Shown here: positions 28,220-35,889 of the stretch, one piece after another
Layout: each line of letters opens with the position of its first letter
Position numbering within the stretch: position 1 is the first letter of the stretch
NCBI GenBank assembly: GCA_965200045.1
Contig: OZ241330.1
Location: 2,592,287 to 2,656,286 of the forward strand
Origin: Bin25 sp026709415
GTDB lineage: Bacteria; Bacteroidota; Bacteroidia; Flavobacteriales; Flavobacteriaceae
DNA length: 64,000 nt
Reading direction: 5' to 3'
Notes under the pieces: generated by a model
Databases searched by the model: none
What the model was told of the DNA's origin: nothing
The model's input: the letters and a program-made list of their open reading frames with translations, nothing else
Made by a program: the position numbers and the translations under genes

Positions 28220-31200
28220 ATGATTCGTTTATTCCATCCATTCGCCTCCTGGTCGCTCCTCGGCCTGTTTTTGATTTTCTTTTCCTGTGGGGATGACGAG
28301 ATGCCCACCCCATCGGCTACCCCCCCCTTTTTTAAGCTTTACACCATCGCCACGTCGGCTGGGTTAGGGGGTGAGATCACCCCCAGTCAAACCATCGAGA
28401 GCGGTCAAACCGTGTCGATCACCGCGACCCCTCAAGAACATTATCAGTTCCAAGGATGGACGGGGGATTGTGGCACGTTTCCGAGTGACGATTTAGACAT
28501 TCGTTTTCTAGCGAGCCGTCATTGCCACATCACCGCTCTTTTTGAAAAGATTCCCTATTCGATCACGGCCACAGCGACCGCGGGGGGTTCCATCCAGGGA
28601 TTCGCCAGCGATCCCTATGTCCAAGGCCAAGCCATCACCTTGACGGCCGTGCCGGAAGCGAACTATCAATTCACCCGATGGACGATCACCTCTTTGGTGG
28701 CCGATCGTTGTCCTGATCTCGAGTCCTTGAGCCTCCCCACCCTTCGCTGGGTCGTGCAAGGCCCTTGTGCGCTGGAAGCGGTGTTTCGGAAAGCCCCTCG
28801 GACCATCACCACCCGTGTTTCCGAAGGGGGTCTCATCACCCCCAGTACCACCGTCGAACACGGCCAAGCGGTGACCATTACCCTCACCTTGGAAGAAGGC
28901 TATGAACTCCAGGAGTGGACAGGGGATTGTGGCGTGTTTTCTTCCGACACCACCACCATCACGTTTCCAGCCACCCAAGATTGTCAGGTGTCGGCTCTTC
29001 TACAAAAGCGATCCCATGCCATCCGCACCCAGGCCAACGCGGGAGGCCTGATTCATGGGCTGACGGCCACCGCACCAACCCATGGAGAAAAGGTGACGTT
29101 GACCGCCGAGCCGGCAGCCAACCATGTGTTTTCCACTTGGACGACCGAGGGGGCGACTTGTCCCTCGATCGTTGATCCCACGGATCCCACCCTGTCATTC
29201 ACGGTCGTTGGTCCTTGTGCCATCGGAGCGGTCTTTCGGAAAGCCCAACGCACCATCACCCCGTCGGTGAGCTTTGGGGGGAGCATTACCGAACGCCAAA
29301 CCGTCGAACACGGCCAATCGGTGTCCATTACCCTGACCTTGGAAGCGGGCTATGAACTCCAGGAGTGGACCGGGGATTGTGGGCCGTTCCCAGCGAGTGC
29401 CACCACCATCACGTTTCCCGCCACCCAAGATTGTACCATCCAGGCGGTGCTTCAGAAAATAGAAGAAGACCCGGTGGACCCCGTGGATCCCGTTGACCCG
29501 GTGGACCCTGTTGATCCGGTCGATCCCGATCCGGTGGACCCGGTCAATCCCGTCAATCCGGTGAATCCACCACCCATGCCCACCACCAAAAACTGCAACG
29601 GACAACAGATCCCCATCGCTGATCCTTGTCCGCCACCAACCCCGACCACCAAAGATTGCAATGGCCAGCAAATCCCCATCGACGAGAACTGTCCGGAGCC
29701 CACCCCGACCACCAAAGATTGCAATGGCCAGCAAATCCCCATCGACGAGAACTGTCCGGAGCCCACCCCGACCACCAAAGACTGTAATGGCCAGCAAATC
29801 CCCATCGACGAGAACTGTCCGGAGCCCACCCCCACGACTAAAGATTGTAATGGCCAGCAAATCCCCATCGACGAGGACTGCCCGGAGCCCACCCCGACGA
29901 CCAAAAACTGTAATGGTCAACAGATTCCCATCAATGATCCTTGTCCGCCACCAACCCCGACCACCAAAGATTGCAATGGCCAACAGATTCCCATCAACGA
30001 TCCTTGTCCCGATCCCATCCCCGATCGCATCATCACCACCTCGGTCAATACCGGCGGGAGCATTACCAACCCCCAAACCATCCCCAACGGCCAAACGGTG
30101 ACCATCACCGTCACGGTGAATGAAGGCTATACTTTGGAACGCTGGACAGGCACCTGTGGGACCTTCAGTAACCAACAGACCACCATCTCCTTCACCGCCT
30201 CCCAAAATTGCCAAGTGCATGCCGTGTTGCGGGCGATCCCGCCCCCACCCGTCAACCGCATCATCACCACCTCGGTCAATACCGGCGGGAGCATTACCAA
30301 CACCCAAACCATCCCCAACGGCCAAACGGTGACCATCACCGTGACGGTGAATGAAGGCTATACTTTGGAACGCTGGACAGGCACCTGTGGGACCTTCAGT
30401 AACCAACAGACCACCATCTCCTTCACCGCCTCCCAAAATTGCCAAGTGAATGCCGTGTTAGCTGAGACTCCACCCCCACCCGTCAACCGCATCATCACCA
30501 CCTCGGTGAACACCGGCGGGAGCATTACCAACCCCCAAACCATCCCCAACGGCCAAACGGTGACCATCACCGTGACGGTGAATGAAGGCTATACCTTGGA
30601 GCACTGGACAGGCACCTGTGGGACCTTCAGTAACCAGCAGACCACCATCACCTTCCCCGCCTCCCAAAATTGCCAAGTGAACGCGGTGTTGGCTGAGACT
30701 CCACCCCCACCCGTCAACCGCATCATCACCACCTCGGTCAATACCGGCGGGAGCATTACCCCAGACCAAACCGTTCCCGATGGGCAAACGGTGACCATCA
30801 CCGTGACGGTGAACCAAGGCTATACTTTGGAGCGCTGGACAGGCACCTGTGGGACGTTTTCGGCGAGTGCTACCACCATCCGTTTCACCGCAGCCCAAAA
30901 TTGCCAAGTGAACGCCGTGTTGGCTGAGACTCCACCACCAACGCCCACCACCAAAACCTGCCATGGCATCCAAATTCCCATGGACGAAGAGTGCATCACC
31001 CCCTTATTGACCAAACACGCCAATGGGGTGACGGTCATCATCAATGCCGAGGTCCCCAACCCTTCCCGCTTTGTCGGCCAACAAGCCACCGTCGATGGCA
31101 CCCAATACACCATCGTGGATAATGCTTTGCTCCGACAATACGTGGCCGAAGACCGTCAAGGCGCCGGAGGCTTCAACCTGGATCTCGATTTTGTCTGCAC

Positions 31201-32680
31201 CACCCTAGTCACCGACATGCAGGCCTTATTCGCCAAGGACCGAGCCTTTAATGCCCCCATTGAGGATTGGGATACCCGGGCGGTCACCACGATGGCGTGG
31301 ATGTTTCAAGGGGCTCGAGCCTTCAATCAACCCATCGGGGACTGGGACACCAGTGCCGTGACCGATATGAGCTTCCTGTTTCAGGGGGCCACGGCCTTCA
31401 ATCAAGCCATCGGCGATTGGGACGTCAGCCAGGTGACGAGCCTGGGGGCCACCTTCGAAGGAGCTGAAGCTTTCAATCAAGACCTTGGCGATTGGGAGGT
31501 GAGCCGGGTCCGGACCATGACCGGCACCTTCAATGGCGCCAGGGCCTTTGATCAAGACATCAGCGACTGGGATGTCAGCTCGGTGGTCTTCATGGCCACC
31601 CTATTCTCCGATGCCACCGCCTTTGATCAAGACCTCAGCGGGTGGGATGTCCGGAACGTCAGTGATTGTCGGCAAGTGGCGTGCGAGTTAAGGGCCAACC
31701 GTCGCCCCCGTTTTACCTGCAATCAAGAATGCTTATTGACGCGGCATGCCAATGGGGTGACCGTCACCCTCCATCCCCGCATTCGGAGCCAAGCCATTCA
31801 GAATCCCTCAACCTATGTGGGACAACAAGAAATCCTCGATGGCACCGAATACACCATTGTGGATGAGTCCTTGCTGCGGCAATTAGTGGCCGCCGATAAC
31901 ACCGATGCCAAGTGCACCACCCTGGTGACCGATATGAGCGGCTTGTTTTTGAACAAAGCGTCTTTCAATGAAGCCATTGGGGATTGGGATGTCAGTCGAG
32001 TGACCACGATGTATCAAATGTTTTCACTAGCCTCTTCGTTTAATCAACCCATTGGGGATTGGGACACCCGTGCGGTGACCAATATGGCTAGCCTGTTTCA
32101 GGAGGCTTCGGCGTTCAATCAGGATATTGGGGATTGGGACGTCAGCCGAGTGACCAATATGGGTAACCTGTTTCAGGACGCTTCGGCGTTCAATCAGGAT
32201 ATTGGGGATTGGGATGTGAGTCGGGTGACCAATATGACTCAAATGCTTCGAAAAGCCACGGTCTTCAATCAAGCGATTGGGGATTGGGATGTGAGTCGAG
32301 TGACTCTAATGGATCAGATGTTTAACCAAGCTTCGGCGTTCAATCAGGATATTGGGGATTGGGATGTCCGCCAAGTGACCACGATGTATCAAATGTTTCG
32401 AAGCGCTTCGGCCTTCAATCAGGATATTGGGGATTGGGATGTCCGCCAAGTGACCAGTATGGAAGCTATGTTTGAAAATGCCGGGGCCTTCAATCAGGAT
32501 ATTGGGGATTGGGATGTCCGCCAAGTGACCAGTATGGCGAGGATGTTCAGCTCTGCGTTACGTTTTAATCAAGACCTCAGTGACTGGGACGTGGATCAGG
32601 TCACCAGTTGTCTCTTTTTTGCTTGCGTTTTGGATGCCAATAGACAGCCTCGTTTCTCCAACTGCACGGACGGTTGCTAG
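28220..32680 (+). CDS. Giant repeat-rich surface lipoprotein: InlB-B-like repeats, Cys-Pro-Thr linker, DUF285/BspA-like repeats
   Basis: 1486 residues. The signal peptide ends in a lipobox ('LGLFLIFFSC', then GDDE), giving a surface lipoprotein. Order: about five divergent InlB B-repeat-like domains ('ITATPQEHYQFQGWTGDCGTF', about 40-410); a Val-Asp-Pro linker; seven 21-residue units 'PTTKDCNGQQIPIDENC' (about 454-600); four near-identical 77-residue InlB-like repeats (about 603-910); then two blocks of 25-residue DUF285 units ('FNQDIGDWDVSRVTNM', about 990-1150 and 1230-1460), each introduced by 'TKHANGVTV' or 'TRHANGVTV'. DUF285 proteins in mycoplasmas and Bacteroidota are surface or adhesin-like (recalled). 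Base composition is clearly GC-richer than its neighbours, suggesting acquisition or different selection. A C8T6 tract lies just after the lipobox. There is no T9SS tail. Likely an adhesin or surface-binding protein; function not proven. Confidence 0.88.
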   Translation: MIRLFHPFASWSLLGLFLIFFSCGDDEMPTPSATPPFFKLYTIATSAGLGGEITPSQTIESGQTVSITATPQEHYQFQGWTGDCGTFPSDDLDIRFLASRHCHITALFEKIPYSITATATAGGSIQGFASDPYVQGQAITLTAVPEANYQFTRWTITSLVADRCPDLESLSLPTLRWVVQGPCALEAVFRKAPRTITTRVSEGGLITPSTTVEHGQAVTITLTLEEGYELQEWTGDCGVFSSDTTTITFPATQDCQVSALLQKRSHAIRTQANAGGLIHGLTATAPTHGEKVTLTAEPAANHVFSTWTTEGATCPSIVDPTDPTLSFTVVGPCAIGAVFRKAQRTITPSVSFGGSITERQTVEHGQSVSITLTLEAGYELQEWTGDCGPFPASATTITFPATQDCTIQAVLQKIEEDPVDPVDPVDPVDPVDPVDPDPVDPVNPVNPVNPPPMPTTKNCNGQQIPIADPCPPPTPTTKDCNGQQIPIDENCPEPTPTTKDCNGQQIPIDENCPEPTPTTKDCNGQQIPIDENCPEPTPTTKDCNGQQIPIDEDCPEPTPTTKNCNGQQIPINDPCPPPTPTTKDCNGQQIPINDPCPDPIPDRIITTSVNTGGSITNPQTIPNGQTVTITVTVNEGYTLERWTGTCGTFSNQQTTISFTASQNCQVHAVLRAIPPPPVNRIITTSVNTGGSITNTQTIPNGQTVTITVTVNEGYTLERWTGTCGTFSNQQTTISFTASQNCQVNAVLAETPPPPVNRIITTSVNTGGSITNPQTIPNGQTVTITVTVNEGYTLEHWTGTCGTFSNQQTTITFPASQNCQVNAVLAETPPPPVNRIITTSVNTGGSITPDQTVPDGQTVTITVTVNQGYTLERWTGTCGTFSASATTIRFTAAQNCQVNAVLAETPPPTPTTKTCHGIQIPMDEECITPLLTKHANGVTVIINAEVPNPSRFVGQQATVDGTQYTIVDNALLRQYVAEDRQGAGGFNLDLDFVCTTLVTDMQALFAKDRAFNAPIEDWDTRAVTTMAWMFQGARAFNQPIGDWDTSAVTDMSFLFQGATAFNQAIGDWDVSQVTSLGATFEGAEAFNQDLGDWEVSRVRTMTGTFNGARAFDQDISDWDVSSVVFMATLFSDATAFDQDLSGWDVRNVSDCRQVACELRANRRPRFTCNQECLLTRHANGVTVTLHPRIRSQAIQNPSTYVGQQEILDGTEYTIVDESLLRQLVAADNTDAKCTTLVTDMSGLFLNKASFNEAIGDWDVSRVTTMYQMFSLASSFNQPIGDWDTRAVTNMASLFQEASAFNQDIGDWDVSRVTNMGNLFQDASAFNQDIGDWDVSRVTNMTQMLRKATVFNQAIGDWDVSRVTLMDQMFNQASAFNQDIGDWDVRQVTTMYQMFRSASAFNQDIGDWDVRQVTSMEAMFENAGAFNQDIGDWDVRQVTSMARMFSSALRFNQDLSDWDVDQVTSCLFFACVLDANRQPRFSNCTDGC
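28320..28327 (+). repeat. C8 tract (followed by T6) just after the lipobox of the giant lipoprotein
   Basis: Codons for Thr-Pro-Pro-Phe-Phe, about residues 34-38, are written as eight C followed by six T. Slippage would shift the frame immediately after secretion and lipidation signals. Confidence 0.85.
29579..30019 (+). repeat. Seven tandem 63-bp coding repeats (21-residue Cys/Pro/Thr units)
   Basis: The units encode 'TPTTKDCNGQQIPIDENCPEP' in its commonest form less one residue; three middle copies are almost identical at DNA level and the outer ones diverge (NDPCPPP, ADPCPPP). An eighth, diverged copy lies after the InlB block at about 30946. Each unit has two Cys, so a disulfide-stapled rod-like spacer is plausible. 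Confidence 0.85.
30026..30949 (+). repeat. Four tandem 231-bp coding repeats (77-residue InlB-B-like domains)
   Basis: Copies begin at 30026, 30257, 30488 and 30719, each opening with codons for RIITTSVNTGGSI. The first three are nearly identical in DNA; the fourth diverges in the middle and end. High identity means recent duplication or ongoing gene conversion. Confidence 0.88.
31197..32620 (+). repeat. DUF285/BspA-like 75-bp coding repeats in two blocks
   Basis: Units of 25 residues of the form 'FNQDIGDWDVSRVTNMxxMF' run from about 31197 to 31665 and again from about 31907 to 32600. The second block is more uniform ('FNQDIGDWDVRQVT' repeats). The two blocks and their 'HANGVTV' lead-ins look like a duplication of one larger cassette. 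Confidence 0.85.
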
Positions 32681-33080
32681 GAAGCCATCCATCGGCAATA
32701 AAAGGAATGGAGTCGTTACAGCTTTTGGTTTTTGAGGATGGACATCACTTGCTTGAATCATGGTTTACCCACATTCCGAGCGCGAGCTCATGCCAATGTG
32801 TTTTCTGCATGAAGGGAATAGTCACTTCACTTTGTTTTCCAGGGATAAGAGATTGATACTACATGAAACACGATGATAATTTCCAGATGTCAAACAAGGA
32901 ATATCAAGCTCAAATTGGTATTAGACCCAACCAGGACCTTTACGGGAATTAGGTTTCTCTTTACACTTTTTTAGCAGAAACCTGAAATTTTAATAGAGAA
33001 CCAATTGATTATCCCTTTTGTCAAATACTTGAACCGCTCATTAAAAGTGTCAACGGACTCTTGTAAACTTTCTTTGGTAC
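32681..33080. other. Convergent intergenic region with a palindrome
   Basis: 400 bp between the plus-strand lipoprotein gene and the minus-strand GH144 gene. A perfect 8-bp inverted repeat (AGGTTTCT 32951-32958, AGAAACCT 32976-32983) with a 17-nt loop could end transcription for either side, but lacks a clear T-run. No gene seen. Confidence 0.45.
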
Positions 33081-34478
33081 CTAGTATGGGCCTGGTTTAT
33101 ATTGAAACCCAAGTTTTTCCAAACCTTCTTGCACATTCTCGTTTGACATGAATAAATTCCATAGAAAACCCGTTCGATAGTTTTCAATCATGATAATTTG
33201 TGGTCCCTGATCGATGGCTAAATAGGCGTCCGCTACCCAAAAATTATATTCTGGACTGAAAGCATCATAAAAACCCGCCGGGCCTAAAAGTTGGTTTTTG
33301 TTTTTATAAAAGTAATGGAGTGCTTTTAACGATTCTTCTGGTGTATAGGGTATTGAACTAACTGCAGCCGTTGGTGAAATAATCCCTGTATCATTAGCTG
33401 GATGATGGGTTTTATATCCCATGGTGCCATCTACGTTTCGAGTGTAGCTAGAAGTTAATCCCCAACAATCTTCACCATAATCTTCAAAATTTTTGGGGTT
33501 TTCAACACAGTAATTATAGTTTATTTTTGAATGATTTACATTCACATCCCAGTAGTTAACATGTTCATCGAAAAGTCCATTTGGATTCAATCCAAGATAA
33601 GAATAATGAGCCCAAAAAAGAGGACCACCATATTTTTGTGCTCCGGAATGTCGCACTAAAAGAGGGTAACCGTACTGATTGTTGGGATATTTAATACCTC
33701 CATTTGATGTCCAACCATTTTCATACACTTCTTTAGAAATGCCATAATCTGGTGAAGCTGCTGCTAGAATATAGGTGATTAAAACCTCATTATACCCTTT
33801 TAATAAAAGGTCGATTTCAAATCCGAAATTAGGACTCCAATGCCAATAGAGCGCATTTTTATTTTGTGAGTACCAGTTCCATTCAACCGCTTTCCATAAA
33901 TTATCTGCTTGTTGTGCTAGGGTCTTTTCATCTTCGTTTCCGCTTTTAAAGTACTCTTTGACACAAATCAACCCTTGTGTGAAAAATGCCGTTTCAACCA
34001 AATCACCTCCATTATCCTTGGGGCTAAATGGAATTACTTTCCCACTGAGTCCATTCATCCAATGAGACCAAGCACCATGAAATCGATCAGCATTTTCATA
34101 GAAATTCAATATCGTTTTAAGACGTTCTACGCCTTGTTTACGAGAGATGAACTGACGCTCTATCCCTATCAATATCGCCATCAATCCAAAACCAGTACCC
34201 CCCGTTGTAACCACATGACTATCTTTATTAGGATTGTTGGGATGATATCTTTCTCTAGAGGCTCCTGATTTTTTTTCAGCAAAATCCCAGAAATATCTAA
34301 AGGTCTCTTTCTGTACCAATTCTAATAAATCATCATCACCAATCGTGGGTTCTTGATTTGGTTTATTTATAATTTCATCTGGAAATTCAATTGGTTTATA
34401 AACATATCTATCACCATTCTCACATGAGAACAATAAAATGAAGAAAAGGACTAATAATTCAAATTTCTTTTTAATCAT
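33081..34478 (-). CDS. GH144-family endo-beta-1,2-glucanase-like lipoprotein (copy 1)
   Basis: 465 residues. The signal ends in 'LFFILLFSCENGD', a lipobox, so this copy is membrane-anchored. The (alpha/alpha)6-type glucoamylase-like domain (Pfam Glycoamylase, now GH144) is recognised from 'LVQKETFRYFWDFAEKKSG', 'GFGLMAILIGIERQFISR', 'DNGGDLVETAFFTQGLICVK', 'LYWHWSPNFGFEIDLLLKGY', 'GPLFWAHYSYLGLNP', 'CWGLTSSYT', 'GIISPTAAVSSIPYTPEES' and 'WVADAYLAIDQGPQIIMIENY'. Characterised GH144 enzymes (Chitinophaga) cleave beta-1,2-glucan to short sophoro-oligosaccharides. It is the last gene of a five-gene operon and overlaps the preceding GH144 gene by 8 bp. The exact specificity of this copy is inferred. 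Confidence 0.88.
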   Translation of the reverse strand: MIKKKFELLVLFFILLFSCENGDRYVYKPIEFPDEIINKPNQEPTIGDDDLLELVQKETFRYFWDFAEKKSGASRERYHPNNPNKDSHVVTTGGTGFGLMAILIGIERQFISRKQGVERLKTILNFYENADRFHGAWSHWMNGLSGKVIPFSPKDNGGDLVETAFFTQGLICVKEYFKSGNEDEKTLAQQADNLWKAVEWNWYSQNKNALYWHWSPNFGFEIDLLLKGYNEVLITYILAAASPDYGISKEVYENGWTSNGGIKYPNNQYGYPLLVRHSGAQKYGGPLFWAHYSYLGLNPNGLFDEHVNYWDVNVNHSKINYNYCVENPKNFEDYGEDCWGLTSSYTRNVDGTMGYKTHHPANDTGIISPTAAVSSIPYTPEESLKALHYFYKNKNQLLGPAGFYDAFSPEYNFWVADAYLAIDQGPQIIMIENYRTGFLWNLFMSNENVQEGLEKLGFQYKPGPY

Positions 34479-35874
34479 CGATTAAGTGTGGACTTTGAAA
34501 CCCTAAAATCTTCAAACCATGATGAACATCCTCATTTGACATAAACAATTCCCATAACAATCCACTCCTATAATTTTCGATCATAATAGGAATTGGACCT
34601 TGGTCGATGGCTAAATATCTTGGAAGGTACCAATCTTTTTCTAAACTAAAAGCATCGTATGGTCCGTATCTTCCTATCAAACTATCCTGTTCTTTGTATA
34701 AAAACCTCAAGAATTGCATGCTTTCTCTGGGGGTATATGGAAAAGAAGATAATGCCGCGGTTGGAGAAATCACCCCAATATCTTTATCTGGCTTATGAGC
34801 CGCATATCCGATGGGAGAATAGCTCGAAGTCAATCCCCAACAATAAATTCCATAACCCTCAAAATTTCCTGGGTTTGCCATCGCATGTTTGTAATTAATA
34901 AGTGTATGGTTTCTATTAAGATCCCAATAATTTCCATATTGATCAACGAGATTTCTAGGATCCAAGCCCAAATAGGAATAGTGGGCCCAAAAAAGTGGAC
35001 CGACTGGAGAGTCATTATGTTCATAGTGATTCAAAACCGTCCTCAATCCATAATAAAGTGTATCCTCGCTAATAAGTCCATTTCTAGCCCATCCTTTTTC
35101 GTAAACATCTCTATCGATAGCATTCGTCGGTGAAGAAGCTGCTAATACATACATGATTAAAGCTTCATTGTATCCCCCAACTGGAAAATTCATCTCCCAA
35201 CCAAAACTAGGACTCCAATGCCAATACAATACATCGTTTCCGTTTTTAGTGTACCAGTTCCAGTCAACCTCTTCCCAAAGTTTTTGAATTTTTTCCGTGA
35301 GTTTTTTTTCACGGGGAGTCCCATTAACAAAATACTGCTTTACGGTTAATAATCCTTGTATTAAAAAAGCTGTTTCTACCAGATCCCCTCCATTATCCTT
35401 GGCACTAAAAGGATGAACGGTTCCATTTGGATTCAGCCAATGTGGCCAAGCCCCATGAAAACGATCTGCTTTTTCTAAAAAACCAACCATTTTTTCATAC
35501 CTATCTAATGCTTGTTCACGAGAAATAAAACCGCGTTCTATGCCAACCAAAATGGCCATCAAACCAAAGCCTGAACCCCCGATTGTAACGATGTTTTTAT
35601 CATGCATCGGATAAATATTATCCAAATGAATACGTTCCGGAGCTAAACCCGAATTTTGCTCTGCCCCTTCCCAAAAATAATTGAAGGTTTGTAGTTGAAT
35701 TAGATCTAAAAGTTCTTCATCCGTATATTCTGAATCCAATTTATTTGAGATTGTTAACCTATTTCTAAATGGTTCATCTTTATTCCATGCCGTTAGAATA
35801 AATGTAAAAGCAAGTAAAAGAAATGCTATAACCCCTTTCATCGATAACATCAACTTAGTGATAAAATAAATCAC
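34471..35874 (-). CDS. GH144-family endo-beta-1,2-glucanase-like protein (copy 2)
   Basis: 467 residues, a paralogue of the next gene throughout the catalytic domain ('LIQLQTFNYFWEGAEQNSG', 'FGLMAILVGIERGFISRE', 'ADRFHGAWPHWLNPNGTVHP', 'VLYWHWSPSFGWEMNF', 'GPLFWAHYSYLGLDP', 'ISPTAALSSFPYTPRESM'). Its N terminus is a hydrophobic signal ('KGVIAFLLLAFTFILTAW') with no Cys after it, so it is probably periplasmic or soluble, whereas copy 1 is a lipoprotein. The two may therefore act at different sites: one at the surface making importable pieces, one in the periplasm. ATG 35874 gives a 12-residue lead before the hydrophobic core; the Met at 35838 (residue 13) may be the true start. It lies 15 bp after the LamG gene. 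Confidence 0.88.
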   Translation of the reverse strand: MIYFITKLMLSMKGVIAFLLLAFTFILTAWNKDEPFRNRLTISNKLDSEYTDEELLDLIQLQTFNYFWEGAEQNSGLAPERIHLDNIYPMHDKNIVTIGGSGFGLMAILVGIERGFISREQALDRYEKMVGFLEKADRFHGAWPHWLNPNGTVHPFSAKDNGGDLVETAFLIQGLLTVKQYFVNGTPREKKLTEKIQKLWEEVDWNWYTKNGNDVLYWHWSPSFGWEMNFPVGGYNEALIMYVLAASSPTNAIDRDVYEKGWARNGLISEDTLYYGLRTVLNHYEHNDSPVGPLFWAHYSYLGLDPRNLVDQYGNYWDLNRNHTLINYKHAMANPGNFEGYGIYCWGLTSSYSPIGYAAHKPDKDIGVISPTAALSSFPYTPRESMQFLRFLYKEQDSLIGRYGPYDAFSLEKDWYLPRYLAIDQGPIPIMIENYRSGLLWELFMSNEDVHHGLKILGFQSPHLIDD

Positions 35875-35889
35875 CGTTCGTTGTGACTT

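Noticed and set aside
29195..30445. 416-codon open frame on the minus strand inside the giant lipoprotein gene
   Set aside because: It is a repetitive antisense shadow caused by GC-rich repeats and low stop frequency; the plus-strand frame has signal peptide, promoter and recognisable domains.
29579..30949. Regular direct repeats resembling a CRISPR array
   Set aside because: Units are contiguous, in-frame and coding, with no spacers of unique sequence and no cas genes.
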